Origin: Oscillospiraceae bacterium
GTDB lineage: Bacteria; Bacillota; Clostridia; Oscillospirales; Acutalibacteraceae
Length of the DNA: 32,988 bases
NCBI GenBank assembly: GCA_022508705.1
Contig: JAFLUO010000004.1
Coordinates: forward strand, 1-32,988
Reading direction: 5' to 3'
Positions 8,159 through 16,667 of the stretch are shown one piece after another. The notes beneath the pieces are model-generated. The model did not search any database and was not told the origin of the DNA. It was given only the letters and a program-made list of their open reading frames with translations. Made by a program: the position numbers and the translations under genes. Positions within the stretch are counted from its first letter, which is position 1, and every line of letters begins with the position of its first letter.

Positions 8159-9772
8159 ATGTCAGAGCCAAAGTATGTAATTGCCTATGATATAGGCACA
8201 ACAGGTGTTAAAACCTGTATTTTTTCAATTTCCGACACAATAGAGCTTCTTGCGGCTGCAAGCGAAGGCTATAAGCTTTACGTTATGCCCGCCGGCGGTG
8301 CGGAGCAGGACCCCGAAGAATGGTGGGCTGCAATGCGCAACAGCACAAATGTTGTTATGAAAAAGTCGAAAATCAAAAAAGAAGACATTTCGGGCATTTC
8401 GTTCTGTTCGCAAATGCAGGGTGTTGTTCTTGTTGATAAAGATGCAAATGCTGTTCGCCGTGCATTCAGTTACATGGATCAGCGTGCAACACAGGAGCTT
8501 AAAGACGGAATGGGCGGCGGCGTTCAGATTGCAGGCGGTAACGCGGTTAAGGTTGTAAAATCGCTTATGTACACAGGTGCGGCGCCTCTTTCGGTAAAAG
8601 ACCCTATCTGGAAATATAAGTGGACTCAGAAAAATGAGCCGGAAAACTTTAAAAAGGTACATAAATGGCTTGACGTTAAGGAATATCTTATTGCAAGAAT
8701 GACGGGCGAGTTCGTTATGACTCACGACTCCGCATTCTCAACAATGATTTACGATATTAAAAAGAAGACCTGGAGCAAGGAAATGTGCGATATGCTCGGT
8801 GTTGATATGAAGCACCTTGCAAAAATCGTTAAGTCAACAGACAAAGTAGGCGAGCTTACGGAAAAGGCTGCCGAGGAATTAGGTCTTGCCGTTGGTACGG
8901 CGGTATTCGGCGGCGGCGGTGACGCTTCCCTTATCGGCGTAGGCGCAGGCGCAGTTGCCCTTGGAGACACTCATATTTATCAGGGTACGTCAGGCTGGGC
9001 TTCAACGGTTGTTGACAAGTCTATTGTAGATACAAGTTCAATGATTGCGGCTATTGTAGGCGCAAAGGACGGTTATTATAACTACTTTGCAGAGCTTGAA
9101 ACAGCAGGTAAGTGCGTTGAATGGGTTAAAGACCACTTAGCACTTGATGAAATTGATGTTTATCTGGATAAGAGTCATAACCTCAGGCGCTCAAAGGGTG
9201 ATATGGAAACCGTATATACAAACCTTTTCGAGTATATGGCAGCAGTAATAAGTGAGGTTCCTGCAGGCTCAAACGGCGTTATTTTCACTCCGTGGCTTCA
9301 CGGTAACCGTTGCCCCTTTGAAGACCCGAATTCAAGAGGTATGTTTTTCAATATAAGCCTTGATACAGGCAAATCAGAAATGATTCGCGCTGTGTACGAA
9401 GGCGTTTGCTTCCATCTTCGCTGGTTCTTGGAAACACAGGATAAGAAGATAAAAACATCTGATACAATCAGATTTGTAGGCGGCGGAGCTCTTTCCGATA
9501 TTACCTGTCAGATTTTGGCAGACTGCACGGGCAGAACGGTTGAAACCGTTGACAGTCCGCAGAATATCGGCGCAGTTGGCGCGGCTATCGTTATTGCGGT
9601 AGGCACAGGGATAATAGGCGATATTACAGATGCCAAAAAGTTTATTCCTGCATCAAAAACCTTTAAACCGAATTTTGCACACAAGTCAGTTTACGACCGC
9701 AACTTCAAGGTATATAAAAATCTTTATAAATCAAACAAAGAAAACTTTGCCATCCTGAACGGGCAAGAGTAA
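8159..9772 (+). CDS. FGGY family carbohydrate kinase (xylulokinase-like)
   Basis: FGGY-family sugar kinase, 537 aa, a usual length or slightly long. It opens with the phosphate-1 motif AYDIGTTGVKT and has the ATP-side motifs GGGGDASLIG (Asp255 expected as catalytic base) and FVGGGALSD near the C-terminus; WLHGNRCPFEDP fits xylulokinase-type members. The role would be phosphorylation of a ketopentose or related polyol in the cytoplasm. The ATG at 8159 was chosen because AGGAG (8146-8150) is 8 nt upstream; the frame is open further 5' but that part overlaps the TetR gene. Xylulokinase is the best guess; ribulokinase, gluconokinase and others cannot be fully excluded. Confidence 0.88.
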   Translation: MSEPKYVIAYDIGTTGVKTCIFSISDTIELLAAASEGYKLYVMPAGGAEQDPEEWWAAMRNSTNVVMKKSKIKKEDISGISFCSQMQGVVLVDKDANAVRRAFSYMDQRATQELKDGMGGGVQIAGGNAVKVVKSLMYTGAAPLSVKDPIWKYKWTQKNEPENFKKVHKWLDVKEYLIARMTGEFVMTHDSAFSTMIYDIKKKTWSKEMCDMLGVDMKHLAKIVKSTDKVGELTEKAAEELGLAVGTAVFGGGGDASLIGVGAGAVALGDTHIYQGTSGWASTVVDKSIVDTSSMIAAIVGAKDGYYNYFAELETAGKCVEWVKDHLALDEIDVYLDKSHNLRRSKGDMETVYTNLFEYMAAVISEVPAGSNGVIFTPWLHGNRCPFEDPNSRGMFFNISLDTGKSEMIRAVYEGVCFHLRWFLETQDKKIKTSDTIRFVGGGALSDITCQILADCTGRTVETVDSPQNIGAVGAAIVIAVGTGIIGDITDAKKFIPASKTFKPNFAHKSVYDRNFKVYKNLYKSNKENFAILNGQE

Positions 9773-9785
9773 TGTAACGGGGCGA

Positions 9786-9826
9786 GGCAGTGCACCGCTT
9801 CCGGTGGAAGATGAAGGTGTGCTGTC
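9786..9826 (+). ncRNA. Long hairpin in the gap between the kinase and transporter genes (unidentified RNA element)
   Basis: GGCAGTGCACC (9786-9796) pairs with GGTGTGCTGTC (9816-9826) over 11 bp, including G-U pairs, and encloses an inner hairpin CTTCC-GGT-GGAAG (9798-9810). A further GC-rich palindromic stretch (GCGCAGCGC, 9850-9858) follows, and a terminator-like stem at 9891-9908. The 177-nt gap has no convincing coding frame. I do not recognise a known riboswitch class. Confidence 0.4.
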
Positions 9827-9890
9827 GAGGTGAAAAAATAAGGAGTAATGCGCAGCGCTCCAAGCAAGCAGTACGACTACATTTTTGAGG

Positions 9891-9919
9891 GGGCGGTTAA
9901 TTCCGCCCTTTGCTGTTTT
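9891..9919 (+). terminator. Probable intrinsic terminator or attenuator
   Basis: GGGCGG (9891-9896), loop TTAATT, CCGCCC (9903-9908), then TTTGCTGTTTT. The stem is short and the T-tract interrupted, so termination may be partial. It lies 31 nt before the transporter ribosome binding site. Confidence 0.5.
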
Positions 9920-9949
9920 AACAGATAAAAAGTATACAAGGGGAAAAAT

Positions 9950-11617
9950 ATGAATATTGGGGAAATCAAGGCAAAGGTAAAGGGTGCGCCTGCCTACATT
10001 AAGCGTTATTGGAAAACTCCCAACGAGGGGGAATACCTTTCACTTTCCGAAATGGTTGCGTACACGTTAATGCAGGGCGGAACGTATATTTTTATGACGT
10101 TTTCCGCCATAATGACCTTTGCGGCAACTTATTTTACGGGTTCAATAATGGGGATTTCGAATCTCGATTTTACCATTATCGGAATTATGGGTACTGTCAT
10201 AGGCTATGCGCTCATTTTCTTTAACCCCATAGGCGTTCTAATTTATGAAAATCACGGCAGACTCTCGCCGAAAATGAAAGTTTTTGCGCATATTGCATAT
10301 TCGGCGGAAATAATTGTGGGCATTTGCTGTTATTTTATTCCATCGCAGGGCTTTGAGTTTATAATTAAAGGCTTTCCGCAATTGGTGGGCAACAATTTGC
10401 TGATAGCCGGTCTAACAAATTATTTGACTTGGGGAATCAGGCGTGCTTTCAGCGCAAAATACGGAAGACTTAAACCCATTCTTCTCATTTGCGGATTTCC
10501 GTCGGCAATAATTATGTCGATCATTCCGTATTTACCGCTTCTTGAAATGAGCTATACCAAAAGGCTTATCGTTTTAAATTTTGCATTTTCGCTGTTAAAC
10601 TTTTTCTATCAGAACTGGATAAACGTAGGCGGACTTGTTGCATTTATGACGCCCAATTCACAGGAGCGCCAGCGGCTTTATTCAATAGTGCCGATTATTA
10701 CCGGCTTTTTCCCATCGATAATCGGTTTATTCCTGCCGATGCTCATTTCCGTTACGGGCGGCTATCTTAATCTTAAAACCTATAAGGTGTTCGTTCCTAT
10801 TTTTGCATTTCTCGGAGCATTTGTGTCATTAGCGGTAGTCAAATGCAAAGAAAGAGTTATTGAAGCGCCTATCGAAAAAAGAGCGAAGGTTACATTCTTT
10901 AAAGGCGCTAAAAACGTACTTAAAAACAAATATTTTTGGATAATCAACATTTCAAACGTGCTCGGTCAGTACCAATGGCATATCGGTAACCTTCTTTCAT
11001 GGTGGTTTATTTATTCACTGCGTATGGAATGGTTCTCAGGCGTAGCGGCAAATATTGTCGTACTCGGAATGACCCTCGGAAACCTTGCCTGCCCTGTGCT
11101 TACAAGAAAATTTGAGAAGAGAAATATATTGCTCTTCTCCCGTGCAGTGATTATTTTAATGACGCTTGGCATTGTGCTTGCAGTAAAAATGGGTAATATT
11201 TATGTATTCCTCATAGCGCTGACCCTCAAAAATACTATTTCACCCGTAGTTGACGGAGTAAACTCTGGTTTCGGCGCAGACGTGCAGATTTACCATCAAT
11301 GGAAATACGGCGAGCGGGCGGACTCGATGTCGGGCTTGTTTACATGGTTCTTAAATCCCGTATCAATGGTTATAAGCTATATAGTTCCTTATCTTCTTAA
11401 GCTTTCGGGCTTTACGTCTGACTGGGATGTTCTTTATGACTCTGCAATTTTAACAAAAGTATTTTCAATATACGGCTGGGCAACCATAGCCTCGCTGGCT
11501 CTTGCCACCTTGCCTTATATTTTCTATGATCTTACCAAAGAAAAATACGATATTTGTGTTGAAGAATTGCAAGCAAGGCTTAAAGAATCCGAAGAAGCAG
11601 AGGAGGCGGCAGTATGA
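9950..11617 (+). CDS. GPH/MFS-type sugar transporter
   Basis: Polytopic membrane protein, 555 aa, with about twelve hydrophobic segments, among them FMTFSAIMTFAATYF, IIGIMGTVIGYALIFF and a C-terminal IYGWATIASLALATLPYIF. The overall layout, with a cytoplasmic basic stretch near residues 300-325 and a charged C-terminal tail, fits the glycoside-pentoside-hexuronide:cation symporter branch of MFS; it is longer than a typical MelB (about 460-480 aa). The start follows AGGGGA (9939-9944). It is downstream of the FGGY kinase behind the folded element and stem, and overlaps the next lipoprotein gene by ATGA. The expected role is uptake of a sugar or glycoside that the cluster's enzymes degrade; the substrate is unknown. 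Confidence 0.8.
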   Translation: MNIGEIKAKVKGAPAYIKRYWKTPNEGEYLSLSEMVAYTLMQGGTYIFMTFSAIMTFAATYFTGSIMGISNLDFTIIGIMGTVIGYALIFFNPIGVLIYENHGRLSPKMKVFAHIAYSAEIIVGICCYFIPSQGFEFIIKGFPQLVGNNLLIAGLTNYLTWGIRRAFSAKYGRLKPILLICGFPSAIIMSIIPYLPLLEMSYTKRLIVLNFAFSLLNFFYQNWINVGGLVAFMTPNSQERQRLYSIVPIITGFFPSIIGLFLPMLISVTGGYLNLKTYKVFVPIFAFLGAFVSLAVVKCKERVIEAPIEKRAKVTFFKGAKNVLKNKYFWIINISNVLGQYQWHIGNLLSWWFIYSLRMEWFSGVAANIVVLGMTLGNLACPVLTRKFEKRNILLFSRAVIILMTLGIVLAVKMGNIYVFLIALTLKNTISPVVDGVNSGFGADVQIYHQWKYGERADSMSGLFTWFLNPVSMVISYIVPYLLKLSGFTSDWDVLYDSAILTKVFSIYGWATIASLALATLPYIFYDLTKEKYDICVEELQARLKESEEAEEAAV

Positions 11618-12468
11618 AAAAGAAAACAGCTTTATTTTTAGCGCTCCTTTTTGTAATTTCTGTTTTATTCAGCGGCTGCGGCGAAGAGCTTGGGCTCGGC
11701 AACGATGATGTTAAAATTAAAATTTTCGACGGAAAAGCTGTTGTAACGGAGCTTCCCAACAAAACGGGAATCACGGAAATTACCATACCTGATGAATTTG
11801 AAAATGTACCTGTTACCGAAATTGCGGATTTTGCAGGCTGTAACCTTGAAAGTGCAGAAAAAATTAACATAGGCAAAAACATTGAAAAAATCGGCGTTTG
11901 GGCGTTTGAGAACAACCAAAATCTTAAAGCTTTTACTGTTGACCCTGAAAATAAATATTTCTGCTCGGTGGACGGAGTGCTTTTCACAAAGGACATGAAA
12001 GAATTGCTCTTCTATCCTCTTGCAAAAGGCATTGAAACGACAGAGCAAAAAACCGATGACGGCAAAACGGAAGAGATAAAAAGAATTACATACAGCGTTC
12101 CCGACGGAGTAGAAAAAATCAGGTCTAAAGCGTTTTACAAGTGCGAAAAGCTTTATTCTCTTTCTCTCCCTGAAACGGTGACTCAAATTGAGGAAAAAGC
12201 ATTTTTTAAATGCACATCCCTTGAAAATATAAACCTTCCGTCTTCCGTTACGAGTATAGAAAAAGACGCTTTCGGCTATTGCGGTGCATTAAAGGAAATT
12301 ACTGTTCCTGCGTCTGTAACTAATATCGGCGATTATGCGTTTTATAATTGCACCTCGCTAATAAAAATAAAAATGCAGTGCAAAAAGGAAAACGTAACTT
12401 TAGGCGAGAAATGGCAGCCCACGAACAACGGAATTGAAATTAAAGAGGTTAATATTATTTGGGAATAA
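11614..12468 (+). CDS. Lipoprotein with BspA-type leucine-rich repeats
   Basis: Secreted lipoprotein, 284 aa. A signal peptide with lipobox LFSGC puts the lipid-modified Cys at residue 22. The rest is made of LRR_5/BspA-like repeats, for example GVWAFENNQNLKAFTVDPENK, KAFYKCEKLYSLSLPE, KAFFKCTSLENINLPSS and DAFGYCGALKEITVPAS. Such repeats usually mediate binding to proteins or glycans; no catalytic motif is visible. AGGAGG (11601-11606) and an ATGA overlap with the transporter stop couple it tightly to that gene. This could make it a surface-binding partner of the transporter, but that is inference. A strong terminator follows. Confidence 0.85.
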   Translation: MKKKTALFLALLFVISVLFSGCGEELGLGNDDVKIKIFDGKAVVTELPNKTGITEITIPDEFENVPVTEIADFAGCNLESAEKINIGKNIEKIGVWAFENNQNLKAFTVDPENKYFCSVDGVLFTKDMKELLFYPLAKGIETTEQKTDDGKTEEIKRITYSVPDGVEKIRSKAFYKCEKLYSLSLPETVTQIEEKAFFKCTSLENINLPSSVTSIEKDAFGYCGALKEITVPASVTNIGDYAFYNCTSLIKIKMQCKKENVTLGEKWQPTNNGIEIKEVNIIWE

Positions 12469-12483
12469 TGAAAAAATAAGTTA

Positions 12484-12514
12484 AAAATCGGCGGTTTTGA
12501 CTGCCGATTTTTTT
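12484..12514 (+). terminator. Intrinsic terminator after the LRR lipoprotein
   Basis: AAAATCGGCGG (12484-12494) pairs over 11 bp with CTGCCGATTTT (12501-12511), loop TTTTGA, followed by a run of T. It closes the carbohydrate series before the rny promoter. Confidence 0.85.
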
Positions 12515-12594
12515 GTGCCTTTCAATATTTCCCGTCAAACTAACGAAATTTATCGCAATATATTACATAATTTTTATATTTTGAATAATAAAAC

Positions 12595-12623
12595 TTGACA
12601 TAATACAGTTTTTTTATTAAAAT
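12595..12623 (+). promoter_or_regulatory. Sigma-A promoter for rny
   Basis: Perfect -35 TTGACA (12595-12600), 17-nt spacer, TAAAAT (12618-12623). It lies in a 263-nt gap that otherwise holds only the upstream terminator and AT-rich sequence, leaving an untranslated leader of about 100 nt before rny. Confidence 0.7.
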
Positions 12624-12731
12624 ATAATGGATAGTGGAAGAGAACTGTCTTTTTCCGTTATTACTATAATTTCAATACATTTTTTCCGATATATTTGAAA
12701 TTAAATATTATTATTTAGAGGAGGTACGGCA

Positions 12732-14285
12732 ATGAATCCCGTAGTATTCATTATCGCTGTCGTAGCCTCTGCCATTGTGTTTGGAGCATTGGGCTTTGTT
12801 TTCGGCAATCTTTACCGCAAAAAGGTTGCTGAAGCAAAGATAGGCTCTGCCAACGAAGAAGCATTGAGAATTGTTAATCAGGCGGTTCAAACTGCCGAGA
12901 GCAAGAAAAAAGAATCTATTCTTGAAGCTAAAGACGAAATACACAAGTTAAGAAGCGAAGCCGATAAGGAAATTCGCGAAAGACGTGCAGAGGTTCAAAG
13001 ACAGGAAAAACGCATTGACCAGAAAGAAGAGGCTCTTGATAAGAAATCCGCAAACATAGAGAAAAAAGAAGAAGCTCTTGCGGAAAAACACAAGGAAGCT
13101 GACGAAAAGGCCGAAGAGCTTGAAAGGCTTAAAAGAAGCCAGCTTGAAATTCTTGAGCGAATCAGCGGCTACACGAAAGAGCAGGCAAAAGAACTTCTTC
13201 TCAAAGAACTTGAAGAGTCTCTTACTCATGAAAAAGCCCTTAAGGTTATGGAGTATGAGCAGAAAACACGTGACGAGAGCGAGTCTATTGCCCGTGAAAT
13301 CATCACAACGGCAATTCAGCGTTGCGCGGCTGACCACGCTGCGGAGACTACCGTTTCCGTTGTAAATCTTCCTAACGATGAAATGAAAGGAAGAATTATC
13401 GGCCGTGAGGGCAGAAACATCAGAACCCTTGAGCAGATTACAGGTGTTGACCTTATTATTGACGACACGCCTGAGGCGATAACAGTTTCAAGCTTTGACC
13501 CTGTTCGCCGTGAAATCGCAAGGCTTACTCTTGAAAAGCTTATTCAAGACGGCAGAATTCACCCGACACGCATTGAAGAAATGTATGCAAAAGCAACCCG
13601 TGAGGTTGAAATGACAATTAAGCAGACGGGTGACCGTGCCGCTATTGACGCAGGTGTTAACAACATTGACCCCGAACTTAAAAAGCTTCTCGGTAAGCTT
13701 CGTTACCGCACAAGCTACGGTCAAAATGTTCTTAACCATTCACTTGAGGTTTCTTACATTGCAGGTCTTATGGCGGCTGAACTTGGCGCTGATGTTAAAA
13801 CAGCAAAGCGCGCAGGTCTTCTTCACGACATCGGCAAGGCTCTTGACCATGAAATGGAAGGAACGCATATTGAGCTGGGCGTTGAATATGCCAAGAAGCA
13901 CAGAGAAAATGACGCTGTTGTTCACGCTATTGCCGCTCACCACGGCGACATTGAGGCACAGACAGTAGTTGCTGTTCTGGTACAGGCGGCGGACGCAATT
14001 TCCGCAGCAAGACCGGGAGCAAGGCGTGAAAACATTCAGAACTACATAAAACGTCTTGAAAAGCTTGAAGAAATTGCTTCTTCATTTGAAGGCGTTGAAA
14101 AATCATTTGCTATTCAGGCAGGCAGAGAAATCAGAATTATGGTTGACCCTGTTTCCGTAACTGATGAAAAAATGGTTCTTGTGGCTCGTGATATTGCCAA
14201 GAAGATAGAAGAAGAGCTTGAATATCCGGGTCAGATAAAGGTTAATATTGTTCGTGAAAGCAGAGCAATAGATTTTGCAAAATAA
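12732..14285 (+). CDS. rny: Ribonuclease Y
   Basis: Membrane-anchored endoribonuclease that starts mRNA decay in Firmicutes, 517 aa (usual about 520). An N-terminal transmembrane helix (about residues 4-24) is followed by a long charged coiled coil (about 30-200, rich in Lys/Glu), a KH domain with GRIIGREG at 220-227, and an HD domain with the metal-binding His365-Asp366 in HDIGK. All family features are intact. The start at 12732 follows AGAGGAGG (12717-12724). The next gene is ymdB, the same order as in Bacillus. The gene has its own strong promoter. Confidence 0.97.
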   Translation: MNPVVFIIAVVASAIVFGALGFVFGNLYRKKVAEAKIGSANEEALRIVNQAVQTAESKKKESILEAKDEIHKLRSEADKEIRERRAEVQRQEKRIDQKEEALDKKSANIEKKEEALAEKHKEADEKAEELERLKRSQLEILERISGYTKEQAKELLLKELEESLTHEKALKVMEYEQKTRDESESIAREIITTAIQRCAADHAAETTVSVVNLPNDEMKGRIIGREGRNIRTLEQITGVDLIIDDTPEAITVSSFDPVRREIARLTLEKLIQDGRIHPTRIEEMYAKATREVEMTIKQTGDRAAIDAGVNNIDPELKKLLGKLRYRTSYGQNVLNHSLEVSYIAGLMAAELGADVKTAKRAGLLHDIGKALDHEMEGTHIELGVEYAKKHRENDAVVHAIAAHHGDIEAQTVVAVLVQAADAISAARPGARRENIQNYIKRLEKLEEIASSFEGVEKSFAIQAGREIRIMVDPVSVTDEKMVLVARDIAKKIEEELEYPGQIKVNIVRESRAIDFAK

Positions 14286-14290
14286 AACAA

Positions 14291-14317
14291 AGCCCCGAGC
14301 ATTTTTGCATCGGGGCT
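14291..14317 (+). terminator. GC-rich hairpin between rny and ymdB
   Basis: AGCCCCGA (14291-14298) pairs with TCGGGGCT (14310-14317), with an inner GC/GC pair and loop ATTTTT. On the plus strand no T-tract follows, so it may be a weak terminator or an RNA-stabilising or processing stem. On the minus strand the same stem is followed by TTGTTTTATTTTG, a better terminator layout. Confidence 0.5.
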
Positions 14318-14345
14318 GAAATTTAGATATAGAAACGGTGCTTAA

Positions 14346-15131
14346 ATGGCTGAAACTGTCAAAGTTCTTTGCATAGGAGACGTTGTAAGAAATCCCGGGT
14401 GCAATTTTTTAATGAACACGCTCCCAAAATTTAAAAAAGACAATAATATTGATGTATGTATTGTCAACGGTGAAAATTCCGCCAACGGCGACGGTATGCT
14501 CAAAGTGTCATGCGAAAATCTTTTTGCCGCAGGTGCAGATTTCATCACGGGCGGAGACCATTCTCTTCGCCGCCGCGAGTTTTATGATTATATTGACAAT
14601 TCATTGTCGGTTATACGCCCTGCAAATTACGGCGAAGGCGCACCGGGCTGTGGCTTTGGAATAATAGATAAAGGCGCTTATAAAATAGGTGTAGTAAATC
14701 TGCTCGGTACGGTGTGGATAGACGGATTTGACAGTCCGTTTAAGGTAATAGATGATATTTTGGGCGAGCTTAAAAAAGAAACAAATATAATATTTGTGGA
14801 TTTTCACGCCGAGGCTACCAGCGAGAAAAAGGCATTTGGATATTTTGTTGACGGTAAGGTGTCCGCAGTGTTCGGAACCCATACTCACGTTCAAACCTCA
14901 GATGCCTGCGTGCTTGCGGGCGGCACGGGGTACATTACCGATGTTGGCATGACAGGGCCTGAGGATTCGGTTATCGGAATAAAGAAAGAAATAATTATAA
15001 GAAAATTTTGCACGGGATTTACAACAATGTTTGAGCCTGCCGATACACCTTGTTTTTTCCAAGGGTGCATTTTTACGGTTGACCGTGCAAGCGGTAAGTG
15101 TTTAAGGGCAGAGGCTGTAACCGTGAGGTGA
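14346..15131 (+). CDS. ymdB: YmdB-type metallophosphoesterase
   Basis: TIGR00282/YmdB-like di-metal phosphodiesterase, 261 aa. Bacillus YmdB hydrolyses 2',3'- and 3',5'-cyclic nucleotides and influences biofilm and RNase Y targets. Expected metal ligands are visible: Asp12 in CIGDVV, Glu43-Asn44 in NGEN, His72, His154 in VDFHAE, and His179/His181 in GTHTH. The usual GNH motif is GDH here (Asp71-His72), so the ligand corresponding to Asn67 of Bacillus YmdB is replaced by Asp. The following segment SLRRREFYDYID also differs from the common HxWDKKE type. The Shine-Dalgarno is weak. It lies 60 nt after rny across a hairpin, in the classic rny-ymdB order. Confidence 0.88.
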   Translation: MAETVKVLCIGDVVRNPGCNFLMNTLPKFKKDNNIDVCIVNGENSANGDGMLKVSCENLFAAGADFITGGDHSLRRREFYDYIDNSLSVIRPANYGEGAPGCGFGIIDKGAYKIGVVNLLGTVWIDGFDSPFKVIDDILGELKKETNIIFVDFHAEATSEKKAFGYFVDGKVSAVFGTHTHVQTSDACVLAGGTGYITDVGMTGPEDSVIGIKKEIIIRKFCTGFTTMFEPADTPCFFQGCIFTVDRASGKCLRAEAVTVR

Positions 15132-15135
15132 TAAA

Positions 15136-16656
15136 ATGAAAAAAGCGATTAAAGTTATATCTGTTTTTTTATCTTTAGCGTTACTTCTTTGCGCCTGCGG
15201 CAAGCAGACCGAACCAGAATCGTCGAATAATACAAACGAAGAAAACATTCAAAGCGAAGATAATACACAAACAGAAACAGAAAAAACCGCAACGGTGCGC
15301 CTGCCCTTTAATGAGACGGACGGAATAAACCCGTTTTTTGCAAAAAGCTATGAGAATCTTTATCTTGTAAGGCTTCTTTATTCAGCGCTTTTTTCTGTCT
15401 CATCATCTTATGAGGCTGAGCCTTTAGTTGCCGATTCAATAAATATTAACGGTAAAAATGCAACTGTAACAGTTAAAAACGGATTGGAGAGTCACGGAGC
15501 AGCGAATATAACCCCTGCCGATGTAGTATATTCATTTAACATGGCGAAAAACTCTTACGCCTATTCCGACTCCCTTAAAAGCATTGATTCTGCCGCTGTT
15601 TCAGGAAACAGCGTAGTATTTACGTCAAATTTTGCGGACAGCTTAATCGCCTTAAAGCTGACTTTTCCGATTGTCAAAGAAAACACCGCAGATCTTCAGT
15701 CTGACATTCCCATAGGCTTTGGTGAATATTATTTTTATGAGAACACACTTGTAAGCACAAACGGAGCAAAACCGACAATCAATTTAACTTTCGTCAATAC
15801 TGCCGAGTCGTCATCAAATGCTTACAAAATTGGCAATACAGACATACTTTTCAACGATTTGTCCGACTGTAATTATACTCAGCTTCACGGCAATTTCCTG
15901 CCGGCCGATATAAATAATATGGTTTATTTGGGTTTCAACGGAAGCTTAGGCGGACTTAATAAAAATATTCGCTCTGCCATTGCGGTGCTTTTGGATTCAG
16001 AAAGTATTGCGCAGGAAAGCTATCAGGGCCATGCCATGGCGTGCAAAGCGCCGTGTAATCCAAATTCGTTAATGTTTAAAGAGTGTGGTACTGTTGGAAT
16101 TTCTCTTTCGGGAGATAAAGTAAGTGCTGCGCAGATTATTGACCGAAGCGGTTTCACAAGATATGCAGGCAAGGCGCTTACAAACGGCGCGTATGTACTT
16201 TCCTTTTCGCTGATAGTTAATGCAGATAACAAATACCGTGTTGCTGCAGCTTACGCCATAGCCGACACGCTCAATCAAGCAGGCTTTTTAATTGAGGTTA
16301 AACCCCTTTCCTTTGCCGATTACAGCGAAAGAATAGCATCGGGAAATTATGAAATGTACATCAGTGAAACAAAGCTTGACTATTCAATGGATTTGTCAGA
16401 GTTTTTCACGGAAAACGGTACTCTTTCAAGCGGAATTGACATTGAGAAAACGGCTAAAAGCTATTTCAATATGCGTTCCGGCAAAATCTCATATGAGGAT
16501 TTTTACAAAACCTTTGTTGAGGAGTTCCCGTTTGTACCGATAGCATTCAGAACGGGAGCCGTTTTCAGTTCAAATAATTTTGACGGGGATTTTTCACATT
16601 TTCCGTATGATTTGTATTATGGGGTTGAACTTGACTCCGTTAAATCTAATGTTTGA
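15136..16656 (+). CDS. Family 5 (oligopeptide/nickel-type) solute-binding lipoprotein
   Basis: Extracytoplasmic solute-binding lipoprotein, 506 aa. The signal peptide ends in LLLCAC with Cys21 as the likely lipidated residue, followed by a Glu/Thr/Asn-rich linker (about 22-52). The mature part has the SBP_bac_5 layout: INPFFAKSYENLYLVRLLYSAL, ITPADVVYSFNMA, a central region with DIPIGFGEYYF, and AIADTLNQAGFLIEV. Such proteins hand peptides or other solutes to an ABC permease. No permease or ATPase gene is adjacent; the neighbours are ymdB (4 nt upstream) and recG. GAGG (15125-15128) gives a 7-nt spacing to this start. The ligand is unknown. Confidence 0.82.
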   Translation: MKKAIKVISVFLSLALLLCACGKQTEPESSNNTNEENIQSEDNTQTETEKTATVRLPFNETDGINPFFAKSYENLYLVRLLYSALFSVSSSYEAEPLVADSININGKNATVTVKNGLESHGAANITPADVVYSFNMAKNSYAYSDSLKSIDSAAVSGNSVVFTSNFADSLIALKLTFPIVKENTADLQSDIPIGFGEYYFYENTLVSTNGAKPTINLTFVNTAESSSNAYKIGNTDILFNDLSDCNYTQLHGNFLPADINNMVYLGFNGSLGGLNKNIRSAIAVLLDSESIAQESYQGHAMACKAPCNPNSLMFKECGTVGISLSGDKVSAAQIIDRSGFTRYAGKALTNGAYVLSFSLIVNADNKYRVAAAYAIADTLNQAGFLIEVKPLSFADYSERIASGNYEMYISETKLDYSMDLSEFFTENGTLSSGIDIEKTAKSYFNMRSGKISYEDFYKTFVEEFPFVPIAFRTGAVFSSNNFDGDFSHFPYDLYYGVELDSVKSNV

Positions 16657-16667
16657 GAAATAGCGTG

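Noticed and set aside
9786-9826. Third copy of the recG/SDR leader repeat
   Set aside because: It shares only a GTGCACC-like string with the element; stems, lengths and the CTTTTTGTGC arm are absent.
9910-9938. TTGCTG-17 nt-TATACA as a promoter for the transporter gene
   Set aside because: The transcription start would fall at about 9945, after the ribosome binding site and 5 nt before the ATG, so the SD could not be used.
12595-12628. TATAAT at 12623-12628 as the -10 box of the rny promoter
   Set aside because: Its spacing from TTGACA is 22 nt; TAAAAT at 12618-12623 gives 17 nt.
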